A DNA stretch of 64,000 nt from Draconibacterium aestuarii (GTDB lineage Bacteria > Bacteroidota > Bacteroidia > Bacteroidales > Prolixibacteraceae). This document shows, in pieces, positions 26,091 through 34,644 of this stretch. Where the stretch lies: positions 88,342 to 152,341 of the forward strand of contig JAPOHD010000029.1 in NCBI GenBank assembly GCA_026671195.1, given 5' to 3'. The notes below the pieces were generated by a model. That model did no database searches. It was not told the DNA's origin and was given only the letters and a program-made list of their open reading frames with translations. Position 1 is the stretch's first letter; every line of letters begins with the position of its first letter. The position numbers and the translations under genes were made by a program.

Positions 26091-27464
26091 ATGACACAAC
26101 GACGAGATTTTATTAAAAAAAGTTTGGTGGGGACTGCCGGTATCGCTATTGGAGGTATGGGTTTTACAGCCAAATCGTATGGTTCCATTTTAGGTTCGAA
26201 CGAACGAATCACAATGGCGGTAATAGGAATTCGTGGCCAGGGAAACGGACACATTGGAAAATGGTGTTCGCTTAAAGAAAATCGCAATGTATTTTTAAAA
26301 ACCATTTGCGATGTGGATGAAAATCTATATCCCGAGCGAATAAAAAAAGTGGAAGAGGCAATCGGAACGCGACCGAATACCGAATGGGATATGCGCAAAG
26401 TATACGACGACAAGGAAATTGATGCCGTTTCAATTGCAACACCAAATCACTGGCACGCACTGGCTACAATTTGGGCCGCTCAGGCCGGCAAACATGCTTA
26501 CTGCGAAAAACCTTCGAACCACAATGTTTGGGAAGGCAAAAAAATGATTGAAGCAGCGCGCAAATATAATGTTCGCGTACAAATTGGTTTTCAAAACCGT
26601 TCGATTGCCAATGTTATGGAGGCTATAGAATTTTTGCACAATGGTGGAATTGGCGATGTATATATGGCCAAAGGGAATTGCTACAAACCCCGCGATTCGT
26701 TTGGAATTGCCGAAGACAGCCTGCCTCCTGATGGACTGCATTACGATATGTGGCTGGGGCCTGCACAATGGAGAGCCTACAACGAAAAACGGGGCCACTA
26801 CAACTGGCACTGGCACTGGAATACCGGAAATGGTGATACAGGAAATCAGGGACCACACCAGTTTGACGTTGCCCGCTGGGGACTGAACAAAAATGAACAT
26901 CCTGTTACCATCGCTTCTACAGGAGGAATTTTTGGTATCGATCCGAAAGAATGTTCACAGGAGACACCAAATACGCAAACTTCGTTGTTTACTTACGAAG
27001 ACGGTAAAGTTCTGGAATTTGAAACTCGCGGACGGTACACCAATGCTGAATCGAGTCTGAATATAAAAATCGGAAATATGTTTTATGGTACCGAAGGGTA
27101 CATGGAAATTAATGGCAGCAGATGGAAAGCATTCCGCGAACGGGAAAAAGAACCATTTGCTGGCTCTGGCATGGCGACTTCAGAAATTCCAACAGATCCA
27201 ACTTTCCTGGCTCCTCCGGGAGGTTCAGAACATTATGCCAATTTTATCGATGCCATTCGTTCGGGCGATAGTCACGATTTACACTGCGACGTTCGCGAAG
27301 GTGTAATGTCATCCGATCTTCCTGAACTGGCAAATATTGCGTATCGTTTAAAACGACAACTTACTTTCCGAGGTAGTTACGAAAAATTTGCAAACGATCC
27401 GGAGGCAGATATGATGCTTACCCGTGTGTATCGCAGACCCTATTTTGTTCCTGATGAAGTATAG
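26091..27464 (+). CDS. Tat-exported Gfo/Idh/MocA-family oxidoreductase
   Basis: 457 residues. It starts with a twin-arginine signal (TQRRDFIKKSLVGTAGIAIGGMGF), so the protein is folded with its NAD(P) cofactor before export. The Rossmann part (about 38-160) has AVIGIRGQGNGHIGKW, the SIATPNHWHA segment and CEKPSNHNVWEGKKM, the family's EKP motif. The C-terminal GFO_IDH_MocA domain follows (NWHWHWNTGNGDTGNQGPHQFD, FYGTEGYMEI). Members act on sugars and cyclitols, and exported ones are common near glycan loci. It stands alone with its own terminator and is about 9 kb from the sugar locus, so a link is only possible. Confidence 0.9.
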   Translation: MTQRRDFIKKSLVGTAGIAIGGMGFTAKSYGSILGSNERITMAVIGIRGQGNGHIGKWCSLKENRNVFLKTICDVDENLYPERIKKVEEAIGTRPNTEWDMRKVYDDKEIDAVSIATPNHWHALATIWAAQAGKHAYCEKPSNHNVWEGKKMIEAARKYNVRVQIGFQNRSIANVMEAIEFLHNGGIGDVYMAKGNCYKPRDSFGIAEDSLPPDGLHYDMWLGPAQWRAYNEKRGHYNWHWHWNTGNGDTGNQGPHQFDVARWGLNKNEHPVTIASTGGIFGIDPKECSQETPNTQTSLFTYEDGKVLEFETRGRYTNAESSLNIKIGNMFYGTEGYMEINGSRWKAFREREKEPFAGSGMATSEIPTDPTFLAPPGGSEHYANFIDAIRSGDSHDLHCDVREGVMSSDLPELANIAYRLKRQLTFRGSYEKFANDPEADMMLTRVYRRPYFVPDEV

Positions 27465-27477
27465 GCAAAAGCAAAAA

Positions 27478-27508
27478 AACCGGTTCTTAGCAGAACCGGT
27501 TTTTTTTA
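27478..27508 (+). terminator. Intrinsic terminator after the oxidoreductase
   Basis: AACCGGTTCT (27478-27487), loop TAGC, AGAACCGGTT (27492-27501), then a T run. The palindrome may also stop the convergent peptidase transcript. Confidence 0.88.
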
Positions 27509-27537
27509 TTATTAATCTTTTATCTCGTAGAACAGTT

Positions 27538-29631
27538 TTACAGGTTTAATCCACTTCGTTTTAGAAGCGCATTAACAGTAGGCTCCTGCCCACGGAAACG
27601 TTTATATAAAATCATTGGGTGCTCAGTACCTCCTTTTTCCAAAATATTTTCACGGAATGAAGCAGCTACTTCTTTGCTGAATAAACCTCTTTCTTTAAAA
27701 ACACTAAATGCGTCGGCGTCTAAAACCTCGGCCCATTTGTACCCGTAATAACCTGCGGCATAACCACCCGCAAACAAGTGTCCAAACTGAGTGCTCATAC
27801 ATACTTCATCTATCTCAGGAAAAATTTGAGTTTTCTTCCAGGCCTTTTCTTCAAAGTCTTTTACACTTCCAGTGTATGGTTTTTCCAAAGTATGCCAGGC
27901 CATATCAAGGTAACCAAAACTTAACTGACGAACAGAAAGATAACCTGCCAGATAATTTTGAGAAGCAACAATCTTCTCTACCAACTCTGCAGGAATGGTT
28001 TCACCGGTTTTATAATGTTTTGCAAAACGGTCGAGGAATTCTTTTTCAACAGCCCAGTTTTCCATAATTTGAGAAGGCAACTCAACAAAGTCGCGGTAAA
28101 CGCTGGTTCCAGAAAGACTTGAATACGTTGATTTTGCCAACATTCCGTGTAAGGCATGACCAAACTCGTGCAAAAAAGTTTCAACCTCATCAAAAGTTAA
28201 AAGTGCAGGTTTGGTTTCAGTTGGGCGTGTAAAATTCATTACAATTGTAATATGTGGCCGCGAATCAATTCCGTTTTCTATCCACTGGCTCTTAAAATCG
28301 TTCATCCACGCACCTCCCTGTTTACTCTCGCGCGGGTGAAAATCAGTATAAAACACCGAAAGGAATGTCCCATCCCCATCGAAAACTTCATAAGCAGTAA
28401 CTTCTTTGTTGTATACAGGAATATCGTTGTTCTCTCTAAACGTAATTCCGTACAATTCGGTAGCCAGACCAAATACTCCGTCAACTACATTACTTAACTC
28501 GAAATACGGTTTTAGCATTTCGTCGTTTAAGTCAAACTTTTCAACCTTTAGTTTTTCGCTGTAATAACTCCAGTCCCACGGCATAATTCCACCTTCGAAA
28601 CCACTCTTCTCTGCATATTTCTGAATCTCCGCTTTTTCTTCTAAGGCTACTTTGTACGAAGCATCATATAAATCATTGAGTAAACCATAAACACCACCAG
28701 GATTCATAGCCATACGGCGCTCCAAAACATAATCGCCATAATTGCTGTACCCCAACAATTTTGCAGTTTCAAGGCGAAGTTCGGCAATACGTTTTACATT
28801 TTCGTTGTTGTCGTATTCATTTCCTTTAAACGATTTTGATCCGTAGGCCAGGTGCAGCTCCTTGCGCAACTCACGGTTATCGGCGTATTTCATAAACGGA
28901 AGATAACTGGGCATTGAAATATCGAATACCCACCCCTCTTTACCTTTTGCTTTAGCTTTTCCTGCTGCCGCTTCAATTGCTCCATCGGGTAAACCTGCCA
29001 GATCTTCTTTATTGGAAATATGTAACTCGTAACTGTTTGTTTCTTTCAAAACATTCTCGCCAAAAGTTAAAGTTAGTTTCGAAAGCTCGGTGCTTATTTC
29101 CCTGAACTTTTCTTTGTCGGCATCAGAAAGGTTAGCTCCTTTTCGAACAAAACCGATATAACTGTTTTCGAGAAGTGTGTTTTGTTCGGTAGTTAAATCC
29201 AGTTGGTCTTTCTGAGCATAAACCGCTTTTACCCTTTCAAACAGAACAGGATCTAACGAAATATCGTTTTGGAAATTAGTAAGCAAAGGCGAAACTTCCT
29301 GAGCAATATTTTGCAGTTCATCGTTTGTCTGGGAGCTGAGAAGGTTAAAAAATATGCCTGCAGTTCTTCCCAGCAAACGACCCGTTTCTTCAAGAGTAAG
29401 CACGGTATTTTCAAAGGTTGGAGCTTCCGTATTGTTTTTTATAGCTTCTACCTCGGTTTTACCTTGTTTTATGGCTTCTTTAAAAGCAGGTAAATAATCT
29501 TGGTTCTCAATTTTATCAAAAGGTGCCGCCTGGTGTGGCGTTTTAAAATCGCCTAAAAGCGGATTATTTTGTGCATTTACCATTCCTAAACTCATTAAAA
29601 ATATTACTACAAATACATTAATATTCTTCAT
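27538..29631 (-). CDS. dcp: M3-family peptidyl-dipeptidase Dcp
   Basis: 697 residues, the usual Dcp length. MKNINVFVVIFLMSLGMVNAQ is a signal peptide, so the enzyme is periplasmic. The zinc-binding motif HEFGH is at 488-492 (FLHEFGHALHGM), with Glu489 catalytic, and a third ligand is expected in the helix after SGTSVYRDFVELPSQIMENW. The N-terminal helical M3 region and the final FAGGYAAGYYGYKWAEVLDADAF section are both present. It removes C-terminal dipeptides from peptides. It appears monocistronic. A flavin reductase gene lies upstream on the same strand with an 87-base gap. Confidence 0.93.
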   Translation of the reverse strand: MKNINVFVVIFLMSLGMVNAQNNPLLGDFKTPHQAAPFDKIENQDYLPAFKEAIKQGKTEVEAIKNNTEAPTFENTVLTLEETGRLLGRTAGIFFNLLSSQTNDELQNIAQEVSPLLTNFQNDISLDPVLFERVKAVYAQKDQLDLTTEQNTLLENSYIGFVRKGANLSDADKEKFREISTELSKLTLTFGENVLKETNSYELHISNKEDLAGLPDGAIEAAAGKAKAKGKEGWVFDISMPSYLPFMKYADNRELRKELHLAYGSKSFKGNEYDNNENVKRIAELRLETAKLLGYSNYGDYVLERRMAMNPGGVYGLLNDLYDASYKVALEEKAEIQKYAEKSGFEGGIMPWDWSYYSEKLKVEKFDLNDEMLKPYFELSNVVDGVFGLATELYGITFRENNDIPVYNKEVTAYEVFDGDGTFLSVFYTDFHPRESKQGGAWMNDFKSQWIENGIDSRPHITIVMNFTRPTETKPALLTFDEVETFLHEFGHALHGMLAKSTYSSLSGTSVYRDFVELPSQIMENWAVEKEFLDRFAKHYKTGETIPAELVEKIVASQNYLAGYLSVRQLSFGYLDMAWHTLEKPYTGSVKDFEEKAWKKTQIFPEIDEVCMSTQFGHLFAGGYAAGYYGYKWAEVLDADAFSVFKERGLFSKEVAASFRENILEKGGTEHPMILYKRFRGQEPTVNALLKRSGLNL

Positions 29632-29718
29632 TTTATAACAATTATAGATTTACCTGAAAGTAGTCTCCTTTCAGTCTCAATAATTACAAATACAGATTTG
29701 GTTTGTTCAAAAAAGGGA

Positions 29719-30297
29719 CTATTTTTTCTTTTTCTTCTTTTTTTCAACCGACCAGCCAAATTTGCCGATTTTATCGCCCATACCAAAATAATGGCCATGA
29801 CTATAAACCAGCGGATTTGCTTTTGAAAAACTAAAGGCCTCGTTTTCGTTTAAATAAGCATCGTCGACCGAAACGCCAACCACATCGGAAATAAACATGT
29901 GATGAGTGCCTAATTCCACTATCTCTTTTACCCGGCATTCGATATTCACCGGCGACTCTTCAATAATGGGTGCCTTCACATACTTTGCACGAGCCGGAGT
30001 GAGGTTCATCTCTTTCCATTTATTGAATTTACGCCCCGATCGACAGCCACACCAGTCGGTTGCTTTCGCCAGTTTTTCGGTGGTAAGATTTATTACATAT
30101 TCGCCGGTGCGTTTAATAATATCGTACGAATGTCGCCCCGGACGAACCGAGATGTAACACATTGGTGGATCACTGTTTATCGTACCAGTCCATGCAATAG
30201 TTATAATATTATATTCTTCGGGATTTTCCCCACAACTAACCATAACCGCCGGAAGCGGATAAATAATAGTTCCTGGTTTCCAATATGTTCTAGCCAT
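29719..30297 (-). CDS. Flavin reductase-like FMN-binding protein
   Basis: 192 residues from the ATG at 30297 (MARTYWKPGTIIYPLPAVMVSCG); the longer frame to 30321 adds eight residues. It has the split-barrel flavin-reductase fold: NIITIAWTGTINSDPPMCYISVRPGRHSYDII is the FMN-binding strand-loop region, and GEYVINLTTEKLAKATDWCGCRSGRKFNKW, ESPVNIECRVKEIVELGTHHMFISDVVGV follow in family order. It binds FMN and probably reduces flavins or an unknown partner. The C-terminus is a run of seven lysines encoded by an A-rich tract, unlike the rest of the protein. Confidence 0.88.
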   Translation of the reverse strand: MARTYWKPGTIIYPLPAVMVSCGENPEEYNIITIAWTGTINSDPPMCYISVRPGRHSYDIIKRTGEYVINLTTEKLAKATDWCGCRSGRKFNKWKEMNLTPARAKYVKAPIIEESPVNIECRVKEIVELGTHHMFISDVVGVSVDDAYLNENEAFSFSKANPLVYSHGHYFGMGDKIGKFGWSVEKKKKKKK

Positions 30298-30452
30298 TGA
30301 TTCTGATTTTTGATTATACATAAACAGACTTAAAGATACAAATTCTTTGATGGTCCGGAGATTGTGGTAATTCCAAAACCATTTCAGAATCTCATCTAAG
30401 GAATTGATCTTTTAAAAAACAAAAAGGAGTTTACCATCAATCAGAAACGGAA

Positions 30453-32312
30453 TTAGTCAACCGGATCTTTCCAATCGCCATACTCGCGGATAAGTTGTTC
30501 TAATTCTTCCACAGCATTTTCGTAATTGATATGACGTTTCACCGGCTTTAGTCCTTTGTAAAGATTTACCTTGTTGTTTCCGGCGCCCACAAAACCATAA
30601 TCCACATCACCCATCTCGCCCGGACCATTCACTACGCAGCCCATAATACCAATTTTCAGGTGGTCGAGATGTTTAAAATGTTCTTTTATATTTTTGGTTG
30701 TTTCATGCAGGTCGAATAAAGTTCTTCCACACCCGGGGCACGAAATAAATTCTGTTTTTGAAACACGCATCCGGCTTGCCTGAAGAATTCCAAAACTCAA
30801 GTCTTTCAGCTCGGTAAATGTAATGTTCTCACTGTCGTTTGCCAAACAAATTCCATCTCCGTATCCGTCAATCAGCAGTCCGCCCAAATCGGCAGAAGCT
30901 TTGATATGCATATCTTCCAAACGATCTGTATCGTATTTGCGATAAAGGATTACCGGCACTTTCCAAATATGAGTGTCCAATGCCATAAAAAAAGCACGTA
31001 ACTCGGCCATTGGATTTGCATTGAAACTTTCAAGAATCAAAACGGTTTTACGCGTTTGTTTCAGTTTCATAATAATTTCAGGATGCATATCCATAAAACG
31101 GTCAAAATCGGCTTTACTGGTTCTGATAAATTTCATCCTTCCCCAACGGGTACTTTCAAACAAATATTCTTCCAGTGTAATTATCGGATATTCCTCTCCT
31201 GTTATGTCCAACACCTTATTCCCGGATAAGAAATAGTCGGGAATAAGCTTACCACGAATTGGAATCATTTCGCGAAGACTTCGTTCGCCTAAATCAGCAA
31301 CAACTACGGGCAACTGTTTTCCCCCCATATTAAGTACAGGACGGGTATCGCGACGTTCGTACTCAAACGGATTGGTTTGAGCTATCATTGGTGCAGTAAT
31401 TGGCTCGTGATTCTGGTAAGTTTTAAAATGATTAACCAGTTTTAATGCCACCGGAATTTCGTTAATGGGTTTTTCAGTTAACGAAACGCGCACAGTATCG
31501 CCAATTCCATCGGCTAAAAGTGCTCCCATTCCAACTGCCGATTTAATTCGTCCATCTTCGCCTTCGCCAGCTTCGGTAACACCAAGATGTATGGGGAAAG
31601 CCATATCCTCAAGACGCATTTTAAAATTCAGCAAACGAACCGTGTAAACCATTACGCGTGTATTGCTCGATTTTATAGATACAACAACATTGTTGAAATC
31701 CTCTTTTTTACAGATTCTCAGAAATTCCATAACCGACTCGGCAATACCGGCAGGAGTATCGCCAAAACGACTCATTACCCTATCGGAAAGCGACCCGTGG
31801 TTTGCACCAATTCGAAGCGCAGTTTTGGTTTCTTTTAACAAATTAAGAAAAGGAATAAATTGCTGTTCAATCTTTTCCAACTCCTTTTTATATTCCTGAT
31901 CGGTATAAATTTTATTATGAAACTGTGCCCTTTTATCGTAAAAATTGCCCGGATTTATACGTACTTTAGAAACATACTTTGCCGCTACTTCCGCCAATTT
32001 CGGATTAAAATGAATATCAGCAATCAATGGAGTATTGTAACCCCGCTCTACCAATTCTTTTTTAATAACTTTCAGGTTTTCGGCATCGCCCATACCTTTT
32101 ACGGTCACCCGAACATAGTCGGCTCCCTCCTTCACAACCCGAATGATCTGTTCTACGATCGCCTCGGTATCTTGTGTGCTGGTGTCGGTCATGGTCTGAA
32201 TCCGAATCGGATTCTTTCCTCCAACAGGAACACCCCCAATAACTACTTCCGTTGTCTCTTGTCTTTCGTATTTCGTTAAGTCCTTTATGTAATTGAAATG
32301 CTGGTCTTTCAT
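30453..32312 (-). CDS. ispG: 4-hydroxy-3-methylbut-2-enyl diphosphate synthase IspG, long form
   Basis: 619 residues. IspG converts MEcPP to HMBPP in the MEP isoprenoid pathway, using a [4Fe-4S] cluster. The TIM barrel starts with VVIGGVPVGGKNPIRIQTMTDTSTQDTEA, and the C-terminal reductase-like domain holds the cluster cysteines in CPGCGRTLFDLHE and GIMGCVVNGPGEMGDVDYGFVG. About 250 extra residues lie between the two domains (roughly 290-510), as in plants and Bacteroidota, against about 370 residues in E. coli. It is divergent from gldA, with facing promoters between them. Confidence 0.95.
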   Translation of the reverse strand: MKDQHFNYIKDLTKYERQETTEVVIGGVPVGGKNPIRIQTMTDTSTQDTEAIVEQIIRVVKEGADYVRVTVKGMGDAENLKVIKKELVERGYNTPLIADIHFNPKLAEVAAKYVSKVRINPGNFYDKRAQFHNKIYTDQEYKKELEKIEQQFIPFLNLLKETKTALRIGANHGSLSDRVMSRFGDTPAGIAESVMEFLRICKKEDFNNVVVSIKSSNTRVMVYTVRLLNFKMRLEDMAFPIHLGVTEAGEGEDGRIKSAVGMGALLADGIGDTVRVSLTEKPINEIPVALKLVNHFKTYQNHEPITAPMIAQTNPFEYERRDTRPVLNMGGKQLPVVVADLGERSLREMIPIRGKLIPDYFLSGNKVLDITGEEYPIITLEEYLFESTRWGRMKFIRTSKADFDRFMDMHPEIIMKLKQTRKTVLILESFNANPMAELRAFFMALDTHIWKVPVILYRKYDTDRLEDMHIKASADLGGLLIDGYGDGICLANDSENITFTELKDLSFGILQASRMRVSKTEFISCPGCGRTLFDLHETTKNIKEHFKHLDHLKIGIMGCVVNGPGEMGDVDYGFVGAGNNKVNLYKGLKPVKRHINYENAVEELEQLIREYGDWKDPVD

Positions 32313-32337
32313 GTACTGAATCTGTTATACTGAGCTG

Positions 32338-32345
32338 CAAATTTA
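32338..32345 (-). promoter_or_regulatory. Putative -7 box for ispG
   Basis: On the minus strand this reads TAAATTTG, an exact TAnnTTTG, 26 bases before the ispG start codon. The -33 region is only T-rich. Confidence 0.45.
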
Positions 32346-32376
32346 AGCTAATGCTTCTAAAATAAAAAGAATCGGC

Positions 32377-32384
32377 TATTTTTG
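32377..32384 (+). promoter_or_regulatory. Putative -7 box for gldA
   Basis: TATTTTTG fits TAnnTTTG, 20 bases before the ATG at 32404. Its position argues against the TTG at 32386 as the start. Confidence 0.45.
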
Positions 32385-32403
32385 TTTGCAAGAATCAACA
32401 CCT

Positions 32404-33318
32404 ATGACAGTAGAAACAAGGAAGATAATCAAATTGTTTGGCAAACAGAAAGCCCTTGATAATGTTAGCTTTTCGATAAAAAAAGGCGAATTAGTCGGTT
32501 TTTTAGGTCCAAATGGAGCCGGAAAGTCTACAATGATGAAAATTATTACAGGCTATTTACCCCAGAATTCTGGTGAAGTTTTGATTCATGGAGACAAAAT
32601 TTCGATAAAAAATCTGGACTACAAACAAGAAATTGGCTATTTACCTGAACACAATCCGCTTTATACTGATTTGTACGTAAAAGAATTTCTGGAAATTACA
32701 GCCGGTTTTTACAAACTGAGAAATAAAAAACAACGTGTTGCAGAAATGGTTGAACTTACCGGACTAGGATTAGAACAACACAAAAAAATAAGAGCACTAT
32801 CGAAAGGCTACCGGCAACGTGTTGGATTGGCACAGGCACTTATTCACAACCCGTCGATTCTTATTTTAGATGAACCCACAACAGGACTCGACCCCAACCA
32901 GCTGGAAGAAATCAGGAATTTGATTCGAGAAATAAGTAAAGAAAAAACGGTGATTTTATCTTCACACATTATGCAGGAGGTGGAAGCCGTGTGTAACCGT
33001 GTGATTATTATAAACCGGGGAAAAATTGTTGCCGACGGCGGAATTTCGGAGATTAAAAACCAAAGTTTCAAACGCAACCAGGTGGTAATTGCCGAATTTA
33101 ATTCAGACGTGGCAGCTGAGCAATTACTTTCAATTTCGGGAGTCAAAACTGCAGTTCTTCAGCACAAAACCTGGGAAATTGAAGCCGAAACTTCAGCCGA
33201 TATTCGCCCGGCTATTTTTGACTTTGCCGTAAAAAACCAACTTACTCTGCTAACTCTGCAGGAAAGACAACAAAATCTGGAAAACGTATTTCATCAGCTC
33301 ACACAAAATCATAACTGA
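32404..33318 (+). CDS. gldA: GldA-like ABC transporter ATP-binding protein
   Basis: 304 residues from the ATG at 32404. It has a complete nucleotide-binding domain: Walker A GPNGAGKST, signature LSKGYRQRVGLAQAL, Walker B ILILDEPTTGLDP and the switch histidine in ILSSHIMQEVEAV. The C-terminal extension of about 90 residues ends YNVFHQLT-like (LENVFHQLTQNHN), matching the gliding-associated GldA group. GldA works with the membrane proteins GldF and GldG, which are not adjacent here. It is needed for gliding in some relatives, but many non-gliding Bacteroidota carry it. A glycosyltransferase gene follows after 10 bases, in one transcript. Confidence 0.85.
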   Translation: MTVETRKIIKLFGKQKALDNVSFSIKKGELVGFLGPNGAGKSTMMKIITGYLPQNSGEVLIHGDKISIKNLDYKQEIGYLPEHNPLYTDLYVKEFLEITAGFYKLRNKKQRVAEMVELTGLGLEQHKKIRALSKGYRQRVGLAQALIHNPSILILDEPTTGLDPNQLEEIRNLIREISKEKTVILSSHIMQEVEAVCNRVIIINRGKIVADGGISEIKNQSFKRNQVVIAEFNSDVAAEQLLSISGVKTAVLQHKTWEIEAETSADIRPAIFDFAVKNQLTLLTLQERQQNLENVFHQLTQNHN

Positions 33319-33328
33319 AACCTAAGTT

Positions 33329-34339
33329 ATGAGTAGTGAGAAAACAAATCCTGAAGTATCTGTTATTCTCCCGTTTTATAATGCCGAAAATACGTTACAA
33401 GCGGCTATTAAAAGTATTCTCAATCAAAGTTTCAAAAATTTTGAATTGCTGCTGATCGACAATAATTCAAACGATAATAGTTATGAAATTGCCAGAAGAT
33501 TAGCGGCAAGCGATTCAAGAATAATACTCCTGAATGAAACAAAACAAGGTGTGGCAAACGCCATGAACTTTGGATTACAAAATGCCCGGGGCAGGTTTCT
33601 GGCACGAATGGACGCCGATGATATTTCGCTTCCAACCCGACTTGAAAAGCAACTTCAGTTTTTAAATAAAAACCCGGAAATCGATTTTGCAGGATCGGAA
33701 GTAAAGTACATTGCACACAGCAAAAACACAGCGGGATTCAGGCGATTTGTTGCCCGGGCAAATTCGTTTCACACTTCTGAAGAAATTGAACGCAAGCGTT
33801 TCATAGAAATACCAATTATAAATCCAACTCTATTTTTTCGCCGCAAGCTGTTTGAAAAATACGGTGCTTGCCTTGACGGCAATTTTCCTGAAGATTACGA
33901 AATGCAGCTGCGCTATTTGGAAGCAGGAGTTAAGATGGCAAAATTGCCGGAACCGCTTTTGGAATGGCACGACTATTCCACGCGTTTAACCCGCACCGAC
34001 AAACGCTATTCAACAAAAGCCTTTTTTAAAACCAAGGCAGCCTATTTTAAAAAATGGTCTGAAAAAAATAATCTGTTTCACCCGGTTATTTGGGTGTGGG
34101 GTGCCGGACGAAAAACACGGCAACGATCTGTTTTCCTGGAAGAACAGGGATTAAAAATTAAAGGACGAATAGATATTAAAGAGTCAAAAGACGATGCTCT
34201 CTTTTATGAAGACATTCCCGGACCGGGAAAACTATTTGTAGTTTCAATGGTAAACAACACCGGAGCCGGTGAAAATATTCGCAAGTTTTTACTGAGCAAA
34301 AATTATTCAGAAGGGGTTGATTTTATTTTGATGGGGTAA
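33329..34339 (+). CDS. Family 2 glycosyltransferase with C-terminal Rossmann-like extension
   Basis: 336 residues. The GT-A domain (about 8-240) begins VSVILPFYNAENTLQAAIKSI, has LLIDNNSNDNS, and the metal-binding DxD region RMDADDISLPTRLEKQ. The last 100 residues are not part of the usual domain and contain HPVIWVWGAGRKTRQRSVFLEEQGLKIKGRIDI, a pattern like a nucleotide-binding Rossmann turn, then PGPGKLFVVSMVNNTGAGENI. It has no membrane segment. The acceptor is unknown, but a cell-surface glycan is likely. It is probably co-transcribed with gldA. Confidence 0.85.
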   Translation: MSSEKTNPEVSVILPFYNAENTLQAAIKSILNQSFKNFELLLIDNNSNDNSYEIARRLAASDSRIILLNETKQGVANAMNFGLQNARGRFLARMDADDISLPTRLEKQLQFLNKNPEIDFAGSEVKYIAHSKNTAGFRRFVARANSFHTSEEIERKRFIEIPIINPTLFFRRKLFEKYGACLDGNFPEDYEMQLRYLEAGVKMAKLPEPLLEWHDYSTRLTRTDKRYSTKAFFKTKAAYFKKWSEKNNLFHPVIWVWGAGRKTRQRSVFLEEQGLKIKGRIDIKESKDDALFYEDIPGPGKLFVVSMVNNTGAGENIRKFLLSKNYSEGVDFILMG

Positions 34340-34410
34340 AACAAAATCGTACGCCTAAACTGATTTAAAACAATTCTAAATAAGTTCTTTTTTATTCAAA
34401 ATAAACCTAT

Positions 34411-34418
34411 TACATTTG
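34411..34418 (+). promoter_or_regulatory. metK promoter, -7 box
   Basis: TACATTTG fits TAnnTTTG exactly. The upstream region near 34385-34392 is T-rich (TTCTTTTTTATT) in place of a clear TTTG. The predicted start near 34422-34425 puts the riboswitch at the extreme 5' end of the mRNA. Confidence 0.55.
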
Positions 34419-34421
34419 CAC

Positions 34422-34509
34422 CCACTACGTGGATAGATTTGAGATTGATTGCAACCACTTTAAAAAAATGCTAAAGCAGTCGCTGTTTTGCAGTTTCTCA
34501 AACTTTTTT
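34422..34509 (+). promoter_or_regulatory. SAM-II-like riboswitch in the metK leader
   Basis: The stretch GTGG-n2-A-GATTTG ... TTGCAACCACTTTAAA ... TGCTAAAGCAG follows the SAM-II layout in order. P1 is GTGG (34429-34432) with CCAC (34455-34458). The pseudoknot is offered by GATTG (34443-34447) with CAGTC (34477-34481) and GCA (34451-34453) with TGC (34469-34471), leaving the conserved GCTAAA run for ligand contacts. SAM-II binds S-adenosylmethionine, the product of MetK, so feedback control is expected. Two competing pairings are visible: CCAC (34422-34425) with the same GTGG, and TTTGAGA (34438-34444) with TCTCAAA (34496-34502), which is followed by six T at 34504-34509. The match is by eye, not by covariance search. 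Confidence 0.7.
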
Positions 34510-34644
34510 CAGGTAGTTAATTTTTATAGGATACTTATTTTGTAACGTTCGTATTTTCGATTTATATCGATAATCGGCTGCAAAAACAAGTAATTCCTGC
34601 TAATTATTAACTTATACCGAATTTCGGTTTAAATAAACATTGTT

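Larger units (their letters stand above)
34340..34644. other. 305-base metK leader region
   Basis: It contains a -7 promoter box, the SAM-II-like aptamer and a T tract, all listed separately. The last 130 bases before metK are AT-rich with no further gene; a weak second promoter-like site (TTATTTTG near 34536) is possible but one base off the consensus. Confidence 0.6.

Noticed and set aside
29654-29674. CTGAAAG/CTTTCAG hairpin upstream of dcp
   Set aside because: No T run on either strand; too short to call a terminator or regulatory element.
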